A DNA stretch of 64,000 bases, taken from positions 62,001-126,000 of the forward strand of contig CACWNR010000001.1 in NCBI GenBank assembly GCA_902762355.1. The letters run 5' to 3'. This DNA is from an uncultured Bacteroidales bacterium (GTDB lineage: Bacteria > Bacteroidota > Bacteroidia > Bacteroidales > Paludibacteraceae). Positions within the stretch are counted from its first letter, which is position 1; each line of letters starts with the position of its first letter. Positions 34,683 through 43,709 of the stretch are shown one piece after another. Position numbers and translations under genes: made by a program. The notes under the pieces are model-generated. The model was given only the letters and a program-made list of their open reading frames with translations. It was not told the DNA's origin and did not search any database.

Positions 34683-35915
34683 TTATTCAAGTGTTACAAT
34701 AGGTGCATCTTCGAGGCTTTCTTCGATGGTCTCGTTGACTTTCTCGCGTAGGGCTGTTTGTTCGCGGCTGACGCCCATCATGATACCGAAATAGATGGAC
34801 GTGATGAGCACCGACGTACCGCCTCGCGAGATGAGGGGTAGGGGTTGACCGGTAACGGGTCCGAGTCCGACAGCCACAAGCATGGAGATGAGTGCCTGAC
34901 AGGTGATCATGAGCGCGAGCCCCATGGTCATGAGCATAGCGGGCATGTCGTTATACCGGCTCGAGACGTTGCAGGCACGGAAGAGAATAGCGAGGTAGAT
35001 AAAGATAAGGAAGGCTGCACCGAGGATGCCGGACTCTTCGACGATGATAGCGAAGATATAATCGGCAAAAGCAAGGGGCAGGTAGTCCCGTTCTTTCGAG
35101 TTACCCGGCAGTACGCCGAGCGGCGAAGCACCGCCTCGGGCAATCGCCACGGAGGCATATACCTCTTGGATATTTTCGTCCGTGAGGGTGTATTTATCCG
35201 TTCCGTCATCCGCGAAATGGCGATCTATACGGCTGACCCAAGTGGTAGCCCGTTTGAACGGACCATGCATGGCTCTGCCCGGTCGAACAAATCCGAACTC
35301 AACAATGGCATACCCGAGTCCGAGTACGAGCACCGCGATACCCACCACGGATAGCGTGTATTTCCACGGGATGCGGGCTAGGATCCAGAGGCAGAAGATG
35401 ATGAGTCCGATCAGTACCGCCGTGGAGAGGTTAGACGCCATGACGGGCAGCATGACCGCCGCGGAGATGATGAGGGTGCGGTAGAAATATTTCTGCTTAT
35501 CCGCTTCGGAACGTATACGCGCGAGTTGGTCGGCTACCACGATAATCAGCGACAGCTTGGCTAACTCGGAGGGTTGGAAGGTGATACCACCGATCCGTAC
35601 CCAGCGTGCGGCGCCGTTGATGGTGACGACAAGCGGGTTGCCGGGTATCATGGTCGAATAGACGAGCAGCATACTGATTGCCAGCAAGGCGTAACCGCCG
35701 AAACGAACCCAGTAGGTCGGGATGAACTGAATCAAATACGCTGCGGCGATGCCAAGCACGATGAAGAACATTTGCGAACCGATGGGACCGAGTACTGAAC
35801 CGCGCGAATAAACCAGCGTCGAGGACGCCGAGAAAAGCGCGATGATGGCTACTGCGATCAGGATCAGAAACAGCACCCAGAAGGACTTGTCAATATTATT
35901 GAAATTTAATTTCAT
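34683..35915 (-). CDS. ftsW: SEDS peptidoglycan glycosyltransferase FtsW
   Basis: A 410-residue protein with about ten membrane helices. WVRIGGITFQPSELAKLSLIIV carries the SEDS signature, ESGILGAAFLIFIYLAI precedes the large periplasmic region, and the PLISRGGTSVLITSIYFGIMMGVSRE end is typical. It polymerises lipid II glycan at the septum together with the PBP encoded in the same cluster. Its start overlaps the murD stop as ATGA. Confidence 0.95.
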   Translation of the reverse strand: MKLNFNNIDKSFWVLFLILIAVAIIALFSASSTLVYSRGSVLGPIGSQMFFIVLGIAAAYLIQFIPTYWVRFGGYALLAISMLLVYSTMIPGNPLVVTINGAARWVRIGGITFQPSELAKLSLIIVVADQLARIRSEADKQKYFYRTLIISAAVMLPVMASNLSTAVLIGLIIFCLWILARIPWKYTLSVVGIAVLVLGLGYAIVEFGFVRPGRAMHGPFKRATTWVSRIDRHFADDGTDKYTLTDENIQEVYASVAIARGGASPLGVLPGNSKERDYLPLAFADYIFAIIVEESGILGAAFLIFIYLAILFRACNVSSRYNDMPAMLMTMGLALMITCQALISMLVAVGLGPVTGQPLPLISRGGTSVLITSIYFGIMMGVSREQTALREKVNETIEESLEDAPIVTLE

Positions 35916-37195
35916 AGGTTACGGACTGCGGCCATGAATTGTTCGCCGCGATCTTCGTATGACTTGAACAGATCGAAGGACGCGCAGCAGGGTGAGAGCA
36001 GAACGGTGTCGCCATCGTGTGCGGCATTGTATGCGCCCTGAACAGCATCATGCAAATTATCCACATCGATAATCTGCAAGCCAAAACCGCCGAAATGCTC
36101 GCGCAGTTTCTCGTTATGAAGACCCATGAAGACGAGCGTGTGACATTTCTGGCGCACCAGTTCATCGATCTCGGAGTAATCATTGCCTTTGTCCTTGCCG
36201 CCAAGGATGAGCACGACGGGAGTTTTCATAGACTCGAGGGCGTACCAACAACTGTTGACGTTGGTGGCCTTGGAGTCGTTGATATACTGCACGCCTTTGA
36301 CGGTGGCAACATACTGGAGGCGGTGCTCCACGCCTTGGAAGGTCATGAGGCTCTCGCGAATGACATCTTTCTTGATCTTGAGCACATTCGCCGCGATCGT
36401 TGCTGCCATCGAGTTGAGGACATTATGCCGTCCCTTCAGCGCTAACTCTTCCTCGCTGACGGGCAGCGGGTTGGGGCAGGTGAAGCCGTAAGGCAACAGC
36501 GTCGCATTAAGACGGAGTGTCCGGAGACACCGATCGATGACGGGATCTTCTGCCCAATAGATGAACGAGTCCTCTTTGGTCTGGTTGCGCGTGATGCGGA
36601 ACTTGGCGTCGATATAATTCTGGAACTTATAATCGTATCGATCGAGGTGATCGGGCGTGATGTTCAGCAAGATGGCGATATCGGCCTTGAAATCGTACAT
36701 GTTATCGAGTTGGAAGGAACTCAGTTCGATAACGTAATAGTCATGGTGCTCGCGCGCTACCTGCAGGGCGAGTGAGTTACCGATGTTACCTGCCAAACCG
36801 ACGTTGAGACCCGCCTGACGCAGGATATAATAGATGAGCGATGTGGTCGTTGTCTTACCGTTCGAACCGGTGATACAGATCATCTTGGCGTTCGTATAAC
36901 GTGCCGCGAACTCGATCTCGGAGATAATCGGCGTAGCTTGTGCCTGCAGTTTTTGAATCAGGGGTGCTGTCAAAGGAATACCCGGCGATTTGATGACCTC
37001 GTCGGCATTGAGAATGAGGTCTTCGGTATGTTGACCGTCTTCCCACGTGATACCGTTCTGGTTGAGTAACGCCCGGTAAGGCTCGGTGATCGTTCCGCAA
37101 TCGGACACGAAGACATCAAAACCTTTCTCTTTGGCCAAAATGGCTGCTCCTGAACCACTTTCGCCTGCTCCCAATACAACAATTCTCTTGCTCAT
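35912..37195 (-). CDS. murD: UDP-N-acetylmuramoylalanine--D-glutamate ligase
   Basis: A 427-residue Mur ligase. VLGAGESGSGAAIL is the N-terminal UDP-MurNAc-binding start, ITGSNGKTTTTSLIYYIL is the ATP loop, and VEHRLQYVATVKGVQYINDSKATN precedes the C-terminal domain. It adds D-Glu to UDP-MurNAc-L-Ala in the cytoplasm. It lies 2 bases after mraY. Confidence 0.96.
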   Translation of the reverse strand: MSKRIVVLGAGESGSGAAILAKEKGFDVFVSDCGTITEPYRALLNQNGITWEDGQHTEDLILNADEVIKSPGIPLTAPLIQKLQAQATPIISEIEFAARYTNAKMICITGSNGKTTTTSLIYYILRQAGLNVGLAGNIGNSLALQVAREHHDYYVIELSSFQLDNMYDFKADIAILLNITPDHLDRYDYKFQNYIDAKFRITRNQTKEDSFIYWAEDPVIDRCLRTLRLNATLLPYGFTCPNPLPVSEEELALKGRHNVLNSMAATIAANVLKIKKDVIRESLMTFQGVEHRLQYVATVKGVQYINDSKATNVNSCWYALESMKTPVVLILGGKDKGNDYSEIDELVRQKCHTLVFMGLHNEKLREHFGGFGLQIIDVDNLHDAVQGAYNAAHDGDTVLLSPCCASFDLFKSYEDRGEQFMAAVRNL

Positions 37196-37197
37196 AA

Positions 37198-38469
37198 TTA
37201 ACGAATTTTAAGGGTTAGGATCGTGATGGCGGCAAGGATAAGCGTCACGATGCAGAAACGGAGTACGATCTTGGACTCGTGATGCAGGTTCTTGCTGCCT
37301 TTGAAAAGGATGGAACAGGTGGGGTCGTTCTTGAGCACCTGCTCTACCGATGTGCGGAAATGATCGTGCAACGGCGTACGTTTCCATACACGCACGTGCT
37401 GTCCGCGTTTCTTATAGTATTTATACACCTGCGTCTGCAAAATGACGCTCACGCTCTCCATGAGGAACACGCCGCAGAGGACAGGCACCAGTAACTCCTT
37501 ATGGATGATCATGGCGCAGACACCGATGATACCGCCGACCGTAAGGCTACCGGTGTCACCCAAGAATACCTGTGCGGGGAAACCGTTGAACCAGAGGTAA
37601 CCGACCAACGCACCCACGAAGGACGCGAGGAAGACTACCAACTCTTCGGAACCCGGGATGTACATCACGTCGAAATATTCCGCCCACACCACGCTACCCG
37701 ATGTGTAGGCGAGGATGAGTAGGGCAATCGCCATGATCGCCGAGTTACCGGCACACATGCCGTCCATACCGTCGTTGAGGTTCGCTCCGTTGCTCACTGC
37801 TGCTACCACGAAGACTGTCAGCAGCACGAAGAAGATCCAACCGAAGCGATATTTGTTGTTTTCGCCTGTCCAACTGAACAGATCGGCGTAGTTGAAGTTA
37901 TGATGCTTGACGAAGGGGATAGTGGTCTGCGTCGATTTGATCTCCGGACTCTTTTCCACCACCACAACATTATTCTCGATATGACTCGATACTACCTCGT
38001 TCATGCTGACCGCCGGACAGAAACGCAGCGTCAGTCCGACAATCAAACCGAGGGTAATCTGACCGGCTATCTTCACCCAACCGTTCAGACCGTCTTTGTT
38101 CTTGCGGAAGGTCTTGATATAGTCGTCCGCGAAGCCCAGCGCACCCATGAGCAGGGTGGTGACGAGCATCAAAATCATATAGACGTTGGTCAACTTACCA
38201 AGTAGCAGACAGGGCAGCAGGATGGCAGCAATGACGATGAGTCCGCCCATGGTAGGCACACCTTTCTTGCCCACATTGAAGGGGTCGGTTTTCTCGTCAC
38301 GCTGTGTCTCGGAGATGTTATGACGCTTCATGTAATTGATGAACCAGTTGCCGAACCATATACTCGTGACGAGCGCAATGATGCCCGCCGTGATGGCGCG
38401 GAAAGAGATGTATGTGAACAAACGTGCACCTAAGATCTCGCTGAAATAAGTAAAGAACGAATATAGCAT
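37198..38469 (-). CDS. mraY: Phospho-MurNAc-pentapeptide translocase
   Basis: A 423-residue membrane enzyme that joins phospho-MurNAc-pentapeptide to undecaprenyl phosphate, giving lipid I. The catalytic motifs are GFADDYIKTF (DDxxK), NLNDGMDGMCAG and LGDTGSLTVGG. The periplasmic insert around SSHIENNVVVVEKSPEIKSTQ is the longer form I associate with Bacteroidetes. The junction with murE is filled by a 7-base array. Confidence 0.97.
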   Translation of the reverse strand: MLYSFFTYFSEILGARLFTYISFRAITAGIIALVTSIWFGNWFINYMKRHNISETQRDEKTDPFNVGKKGVPTMGGLIVIAAILLPCLLLGKLTNVYMILMLVTTLLMGALGFADDYIKTFRKNKDGLNGWVKIAGQITLGLIVGLTLRFCPAVSMNEVVSSHIENNVVVVEKSPEIKSTQTTIPFVKHHNFNYADLFSWTGENNKYRFGWIFFVLLTVFVVAAVSNGANLNDGMDGMCAGNSAIMAIALLILAYTSGSVVWAEYFDVMYIPGSEELVVFLASFVGALVGYLWFNGFPAQVFLGDTGSLTVGGIIGVCAMIIHKELLVPVLCGVFLMESVSVILQTQVYKYYKKRGQHVRVWKRTPLHDHFRTSVEQVLKNDPTCSILFKGSKNLHHESKIVLRFCIVTLILAAITILTLKIR

Positions 38470-38472
38470 AAT

Positions 38473-38500
38473 AAATCACAAATTACAAATCACAAATCAA
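38473..38500. repeat. 7-base tandem array, unit AAATCAC
   Basis: Four units in exact phase (AAATCAC, AAATTAC, AAATCAC, AAATCAA) between the mraY start and the murE stop codon, which lies inside the array. Confidence 0.87.
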
Positions 38501-39945
38501 CAATATCGTTTTACGATCTCGTGATCGTCAAAATGGTGCTTGACGCCCTTGATGATCTGGTAGTCTTCGTGTCCCTTACCGGCAACGAGAATGACGTCGT
38601 CTTTCTGCGCCAGCGTGCAGGCGGTCTGAATAGCAGCCGCGCGGTCCTCGATGACCAATGTGCTACGCAACTCCTCTTCCGTCAACCCGGCTTTCATGTC
38701 ATTGAGGATGTCGGCGGGTTCTTCGTCACGGGGATTATCACTTGTCAGGATCAGTTGCTCACTGCCCTGTTTCGCGATCTTCGCCATCATGGGGCGTTTG
38801 CCCTTGTCTCGATTACCTCCGCAGCCTACGACCGTGATCAGTTTGGCACCTTCTTTCTTGATCTCGCGGATGGTCTGGATGACGTTATCTACGGCGTCCG
38901 GTGTATGCGCATAATCCACGATGGCTGTCCAACCCTTGGGGCTATGAATGGTCTCAAAACGACCGTTCACCGGCTTCAATGTGCTCAGCACACGCAGTAC
39001 ATCCAGTTCGTCAAAACCGAGGTTGAGTGCCGCACCGTAGATACAGAGCAGGTTGCTTACGTTGAAACGTCCCACGAGGGGCACGAATACCTCTTTGCCG
39101 TTGAGGTTCAGCAGCATGCCGTCGAAACCTTCCTCGAGGATCTGCGCCTTGTAGTCGGCGAGCGAACGGGTGGAGTAGGTCTTAACCTTTGCCTTGCAGT
39201 TCTGCGTCATCACGAGCCCGTTCTTGTCATCTTTATTGGTGACAGCAAAAGCGGTTTTCTTGAGATTATCAAAGAGCCGTTTCTTCGTGTCGCGGTAGTT
39301 ATCGAACGTCTTATGGTAGTCGATATGATCGCGGGTGAGGTTGGTAAACAGCGCCCCGTCGAAATCGAGTCCGGCGATGCGTTCTTGGGCGATCGCGTGG
39401 GAGGAGACCTCCATAAACGCGTAATCACAACCCGCATCGACCATCTTTCTCAATAACCCGTTTAGCTCAATAGCATCCGGGGTGGTATGGGTGGCAGGAA
39501 CGGCTTCGTCTTCGATATAATTGACGACAGTTGAGAGCAGGCCGGCTTTGTGTCCCAACGCCCGCACGAGTTTATATAATAAGGTCGCGATAGTGGTCTT
39601 GCCGTTCGTTCCTGTGACGCCAACGAGGGTCAAAGCTTTGCTCGGTTCACCGAACCACTTGCTGGCCATTAGACCGAGGGCTTTATCCGTATTATCAACC
39701 AAGATATAGGTCGCGTTTGTATCATTGCGCATGTAGGCGCGATCGCTCAATACCACCGCGGCAGCCCCTTTGGCGACACAACCATCAATGAACGTGTGTC
39801 CATCTACTGCTGTGCCTACCTGGGCTACAAACACGTCGCCTGCACCGATCTTACGACTATCGAAATGCAGACCGTTGATTTCTTTGTTCACGTCCCCGAC
39901 TACCTCAATCGGTTCAATCGCGTTTAATAAGTCTTTTAGTATCAT
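38497..39945 (-). CDS. murE: UDP-MurNAc-L-alanyl-D-glutamate--meso-diaminopimelate ligase
   Basis: The start MILKDLLNAIEP gives 482 residues and a 32-base overlap with the PBP gene. GVTGTNGKTTIATLLYKL is the ATP loop. LTSDNPRDEEP carries the DNPR motif that selects meso-diaminopimelate, so the peptidoglycan should be of the DAP type. DYAHTPDAVDNV and VVGCGGNRDKGKRP are further family marks. Confidence 0.97.
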   Translation of the reverse strand: MILKDLLNAIEPIEVVGDVNKEINGLHFDSRKIGAGDVFVAQVGTAVDGHTFIDGCVAKGAAAVVLSDRAYMRNDTNATYILVDNTDKALGLMASKWFGEPSKALTLVGVTGTNGKTTIATLLYKLVRALGHKAGLLSTVVNYIEDEAVPATHTTPDAIELNGLLRKMVDAGCDYAFMEVSSHAIAQERIAGLDFDGALFTNLTRDHIDYHKTFDNYRDTKKRLFDNLKKTAFAVTNKDDKNGLVMTQNCKAKVKTYSTRSLADYKAQILEEGFDGMLLNLNGKEVFVPLVGRFNVSNLLCIYGAALNLGFDELDVLRVLSTLKPVNGRFETIHSPKGWTAIVDYAHTPDAVDNVIQTIREIKKEGAKLITVVGCGGNRDKGKRPMMAKIAKQGSEQLILTSDNPRDEEPADILNDMKAGLTEEELRSTLVIEDRAAAIQTACTLAQKDDVILVAGKGHEDYQIIKGVKHHFDDHEIVKRYC

Positions 39946-41713
39946 TTTCGTATATATAACAGCCTGTGTAGGCCATAGTTTTCTCGGCAATAACGCGTAC
40001 GGCTGAACCGCAGTCCATGCCGGCGTCGTAGGGGTATTGCGGATCTTCGATCATGCAGATACAAGTGTACCGCGGGTTCTCTTCGGGGAAATAACCCACG
40101 AAGGTCATGCGGTGCCGGCGGGCGGAGTAACCGTGTCCGCGCACGAAGAGCTGTGCCGTTCCGGTCTTACCGGCGATAGCCACTAAGTTCGACTGCGCTT
40201 TGCGGCTCCAGAGCTTGGCGGCTGCCGTTCCGAGGTGGTTATCCCATACGACGTCGTGCAATGCCCCTTGGATATCCCTGAGCGTACGCGACGAGCAGAT
40301 GGATGACTTGACCGTCTCGGTTTTGAAGCGCTTGGTGTCTTCGCCGTTCTGCTGGATGGATGTCACGAGCATAGGGCGCACCATTCGGCCGTTATTGGCG
40401 ATCGCGTTGTAGAACATCAGTATCTGCATCGGACTCAACTCAACCGAGTAGCCATACGACATCTTACTGAGCGTCACGGTGTCTTTGGGCACATCGATAC
40501 GCACTTTGTCTGCACCTGGGATCTCACAATACACGCTGTCCATCAGACCCATCTTCTCGATGCGGCGCACGAATTTTTTCGCCGAGCCTTCGTAACTGCG
40601 CGTGATGAGTTTGGCGAGTGCTATATTGGACGAAACGGCAAGTGCTGAACGCACCGTGAGGACGGTGTCCATGGGGTGAGCGTCGGTGTGCTTGACGGAG
40701 AAATACTGCCAAGGCTGGCGCGTCACTTTGACGGTGTCGTCGATATCGATCTTACCGTCGTCCAGTGCGGCGACGAGGGCAATCGTCTTGAAGGTCGAAC
40801 CCGGCTCTACACGTTGCACGGCATGGTTCTGCGCCTCGTAGTAATTGCCGTCTTCCTTGTCGCGGTCGAGGTTGGCGATAGCGCGTATATAACCCGTTTG
40901 AGTCTCCATGAGGATGGCGCATCCCCACGTGGCTTGTTTCTGTTGCAACTTCTCCATGAGTGTGTTCTCCACGATGTCCTGGAGGTTGGCGTCGATGGTG
41001 GTCATTACGTCGAGTCCGTCCTGTGCTTCCTCTTCGGTGACGGACTCATACCGCCCACCTATCTTCTGGATAGAACTCATACCGTCGATGCCGCGCAGTT
41101 CTTTGTCGAAACGCTTCTCCAAACCGGAGTTACCGACGCCGTCTTCGCCGTAGATACCGCCTATCGTGCGGCTGGCGAGGATACCGTAAGGTTTGATGCG
41201 GCGATGTTGGTCTTCAAAGAAAACACCGCTTTTATACTTGCCTTTCTTGATGAGCGCGTTCTGCTCGAGTGCCTGGCGCTGCAGGTAGTTGATACGATGA
41301 TCGCAGACCTTGAGACGTTTCTCTCCGCGGCGGTAGGCATTGACGATCCGGGCTTTGTACTCGGCCGCCGTCTTGTCCTTGACGATGAGCGCCAAGTCGT
41401 GTGCCAGCGAGTCGATATGCGTGGCGAAGAGGATGCCGTTCTTCTCGTGCAACGCGGGTACGCGTGTATCCATATAAATATAATACTGCGGCATACTGGA
41501 CGCCAGTAGATAACCGTTGCAATCGAGGATATTACCGCGTGTGGCCTTGATGGGTTTGTGCGTCGGCACTTGTTTCTCCGCTACCTTGAGCCACGCGTCC
41601 CGTTCTACGGTCTGGACATAGATGATCTTACCCAGCACGGCGATAAAACCGAGCAGGATAACGATGAAAATCATCGCAAAGCGCCAGACAGTATTTCGTT
41701 GTTCGTCACTCAT
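39914..41713 (-). CDS. ftsI: Septal peptidoglycan transpeptidase (class B PBP, FtsI)
   Basis: A 599-residue protein: short cytoplasmic end, one membrane helix (about 10-33), a PBP dimerisation domain, then the transpeptidase. The active-site Ser306 lies in PGSTFK (SxxK), SSN at 361-363 is SxN, and AGKTGTAQL is KTG. It cross-links septal peptidoglycan with FtsW. It ends soon after the transpeptidase domain (MAYTGCYIYENDTKRLIKRD) and has no C-terminal PASTA domain, which I recall in many Bacteroidetes homologues. The start overlaps ftsL by ATGA. Confidence 0.95.
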   Translation of the reverse strand: MSDEQRNTVWRFAMIFIVILLGFIAVLGKIIYVQTVERDAWLKVAEKQVPTHKPIKATRGNILDCNGYLLASSMPQYYIYMDTRVPALHEKNGILFATHIDSLAHDLALIVKDKTAAEYKARIVNAYRRGEKRLKVCDHRINYLQRQALEQNALIKKGKYKSGVFFEDQHRRIKPYGILASRTIGGIYGEDGVGNSGLEKRFDKELRGIDGMSSIQKIGGRYESVTEEEAQDGLDVMTTIDANLQDIVENTLMEKLQQKQATWGCAILMETQTGYIRAIANLDRDKEDGNYYEAQNHAVQRVEPGSTFKTIALVAALDDGKIDIDDTVKVTRQPWQYFSVKHTDAHPMDTVLTVRSALAVSSNIALAKLITRSYEGSAKKFVRRIEKMGLMDSVYCEIPGADKVRIDVPKDTVTLSKMSYGYSVELSPMQILMFYNAIANNGRMVRPMLVTSIQQNGEDTKRFKTETVKSSICSSRTLRDIQGALHDVVWDNHLGTAAAKLWSRKAQSNLVAIAGKTGTAQLFVRGHGYSARRHRMTFVGYFPEENPRYTCICMIEDPQYPYDAGMDCGSAVRVIAEKTMAYTGCYIYENDTKRLIKRD

Positions 41714-42024
41714 TTGATTTTCGTGGGCGGTATGCGGTTTTCCTGTAGCGGACTCCCGTTGGTATGGAGTGCTTCGATGATCTGGGACTGCCGCGTGGTG
41801 TTCGTCAGTTGGGCACTGATGGTCATGTAGCGGAACTTAGCGTCCAACATCTCTTTCTTAGTGTCCGTCAGACGGTGTTGCTGCTTGGCGGCCTGATAAC
41901 CCGTGAGGATATAGACAAAGATCAGTGCCGTGATAAGTGCTATCAGCGGATACTGATCTCTGAACCGTTTGCTGCGGAGTTGGTCTCCGTTCAACCAGGA
42001 TTGTATATCGTGGGTATCAGCCAT
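41710..42024 (-). CDS. ftsL: FtsL-like cell division protein
   Basis: A 104-residue bitopic protein: cytoplasmic N-terminus with a WLNGDQLRSKRFRDQYP stretch, one helix (about 26-44) and a periplasmic coiled-coil-like region (AKQQHRLTDTKKEMLDAKFRYMTISAQL). The family diverges strongly, so the call rests on topology and on its place between rsmH and ftsI. It overlaps rsmH by 8 bases. Confidence 0.85.
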   Translation of the reverse strand: MADTHDIQSWLNGDQLRSKRFRDQYPLIALITALIFVYILTGYQAAKQQHRLTDTKKEMLDAKFRYMTISAQLTNTTRQSQIIEALHTNGSPLQENRIPPTKIK

Positions 42025-42973
42025 TTTTCTTTTCCGCTATGCGGAGTTTCGCGCTCCTTGCTCTCGGGTTTCGCTCTACCTCTTCGTCACTCGCCTCACG
42101 TCCTTTCTCGATCAACTCAAACGGACTGAGATTATTACCGTAGAAATCTTTCTCTATCGTGCCTTCGAGGTTCCCGCTGCGCAGGAAATTTTTCACGAGC
42201 CGGTCTTCGAGCGAATGGTAGGTCAGTACGGCAATGCGCCCACCGGGTTTCAATAGATCTCTTGCTGCGACTAACATCTCTCGCAAAGCCCCCATCTCAT
42301 CGTTCACTTCTATTCGCAGGGCTTGAAAGAGACGCGCTAAATCTTTCTTTGCGTTGGTGGGTACCTCTATTTCTCCTCCCTCGCTTATAGAGAGGATCGG
42401 GGAGAGGCTTTTTACTAACTCTTCTGTGCGTTCAATAGGCTTCTGTGCCCGTGCACGGCAGATGTTCTTCGCGATCCCTCGGCCGTTCTTCAACTCACCG
42501 TAGAGCCAGAAAATACGCGCCAACTCTTCTTCGCTGTAACTGTTGATGATATCTGCTGCCGTGCGCTTTGCCGTTTGGTTCATACGCATGTCGAGCGGTG
42601 CAGAGAACCGAAAACTGAACCCGCGCTCGGGGCAATCAAAATGGTGAAAACTAACTCCCAAATCTGCCAACAGACCATCTATATGTTCCACTCCGTAATA
42701 GTCCATCCAGTTGCGCAGATAACGGAAGTTGCTATGCACGAACGTCCAGCGTTCGTCATCTATCGCGTTCGCTAATGCATCGCTATCCTGATCGAACGAG
42801 TACAAATGTCCAATCTCCAATTTACCAATTTCCAATTCGTGCAATTTGTTGAGAATTGCACGACTATGCCCTCCTCCTCCGAAAGTAACGTCCACATACG
42901 TCCCATCAGGCTTGATATTCAAACCATCGATTGTCTCTTTTAACATTGCCGGTATGTGGTATGCTTCAACCAT
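42017..42973 (-). CDS. rsmH: 16S rRNA (cytosine-1402-N4)-methyltransferase
   Basis: A 318-residue enzyme. HIPAMLKETIDGL opens it, YVDVTFGGGGHSRAIL binds S-adenosylmethionine, GLLADLGVSFHHFD and RGFSFRFSAPLDMRMNQ follow, and the C-terminal RIAVLTYHSLEDRLVKNFLR is diagnostic. It modifies C1402 in the ribosomal decoding centre. A 7-base array codes the segment LEIGKLEIGHLYSFD, where the family usually has a shorter link. Confidence 0.96.
   Translation of the reverse strand: MVEAYHIPAMLKETIDGLNIKPDGTYVDVTFGGGGHSRAILNKLHELEIGKLEIGHLYSFDQDSDALANAIDDERWTFVHSNFRYLRNWMDYYGVEHIDGLLADLGVSFHHFDCPERGFSFRFSAPLDMRMNQTAKRTAADIINSYSEEELARIFWLYGELKNGRGIAKNICRARAQKPIERTEELVKSLSPILSISEGGEIEVPTNAKKDLARLFQALRIEVNDEMGALREMLVAARDLLKPGGRIAVLTYHSLEDRLVKNFLRSGNLEGTIEKDFYGNNLSPFELIEKGREASDEEVERNPRARSAKLRIAEKKNG
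42810..42838. repeat. 7-base tandem array inside rsmH, unit CCAATTT
   Basis: CCAAT recurs at 42810, 42817, 42825 and 42832: spacing 7, 8, 7, so one unit has gained a base. It codes the repeated peptide LEIG-KLEIG. Confidence 0.8.
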
Positions 42974-43020
42974 AATTTTTGTGCAATCCCCCTAAAATAC
43001 GTACCTGCATAGGAGGTTTA

Positions 43021-43064
43021 TTGGGTGATTATTGGGCGATTATTGCGTGATTAGTGTGTGATTT
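43021..43064. repeat. 11-base tandem array, unit TTGGGTGATTA
   Basis: Four units in exact 11-base phase: TTGGGTGATTA, TTGGGCGATTA, TTGCGTGATTA, GTGTGTGATTT. It spans the mraZ stop codon and codes the MraZ tail HTNHAIIAQ, then runs into the spacer before rsmH. Confidence 0.9.
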
Positions 43065-43505
43065 GGTCATCTTGGCCCGCAAGCGAGCTGCCAATTCGGT
43101 CTGGCTGAGACGTTTGCTTGCGAATGTATCCGGTGTCCAAAGTGCAAAACGATTCAACATGCCGACAAACAGCACGTCTTGTTGTGCACCGATGGTCTCG
43201 AGATTCTTTTTCTGCAACAGAATACGACCCTGCGCGTCGAGCTCCATATACTCGGCGTCGGCCATGAACTGCATCAGGATCAACTGGTCTTCCGGATCCC
43301 ACTCATCGAGCGTCTGACGCATCTGCTCCACTTTCTCATTCCATACCTGCTCGGGATAGAACATCAGGCACTCGTTGTCCGTGTCGCGACGCATCACCAT
43401 GAATTTCGAACCTGTCTCCGCCAATATCTTACGATAGGCAGCCGGCACGAAGATACGTCCTTTCTCGTCCAAGCGAGCTTCTATATTTCCTACAAATGTA
43501 CCCAT
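43029..43505 (-). CDS. mraZ: Transcriptional regulator MraZ
   Basis: The start MGTFVGNIEARLDEKGRIFVP gives 158 residues; the longer frame upstream crosses the promoter. Two SpoVT/AbrB-like MraZ domains are seen (DEKGRIFVPAAYR and ELDAQGRILLQKK). In E. coli MraZ binds repeats in its own promoter and represses the dcw cluster. The last nine residues are encoded by an 11-base tandem array that is not part of the family fold. Confidence 0.95.
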   Translation of the reverse strand: MGTFVGNIEARLDEKGRIFVPAAYRKILAETGSKFMVMRRDTDNECLMFYPEQVWNEKVEQMRQTLDEWDPEDQLILMQFMADAEYMELDAQGRILLQKKNLETIGAQQDVLFVGMLNRFALWTPDTFASKRLSQTELAARLRAKMTKSHTNHAIIAQ

Positions 43506-43533
43506 TTTCACCACTTTGTTTTGAAATCGGGTG

Positions 43534-43541
43534 CAAATATA
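43534..43541 (-). promoter_or_regulatory. Probable mraZ/dcw promoter -7 element
   Basis: TATATTTG on the minus strand fits TAnnTTTG, 29 bases before the mraZ start. No good TTTG is found 20 bases upstream, so this is weaker than the other promoters. Two tandem 11-base copies of TTAACAGGTTT-type sequence (43599-43620) lie further upstream and could be regulator sites. Confidence 0.5.
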
Positions 43542-43630
43542 CAAAAAATATTTGAAATAACCCACATTTCCCCACAAAAAAATTTTTCAATTGTTTTATT
43601 AACAGGTTTTCAACAGGTTTAGATATAAAA

Positions 43631-43664
43631 TAACCCGCGTAAAATCAGGTGTTTACGCGGGTTA
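43631..43664 (-). terminator. Terminator of the M6 protease gene
   Basis: Perfect 13-bp stem TAACCCGCGTAAA / TTTACGCGGGTTA with an 8-base loop, followed on the minus strand by TTTTATAT. It separates the protease gene from the dcw cluster. Confidence 0.92.
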
Positions 43665-43709
43665 TTAACAATTTAACGAAAATGTGGGGTAAAATGGGGT
43701 ATTGGGATA

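Noticed and set aside
38521..39456. 311-codon open frame on the plus strand
   Set aside because: Antisense to murE, with no start context, promoter or recognisable motif.
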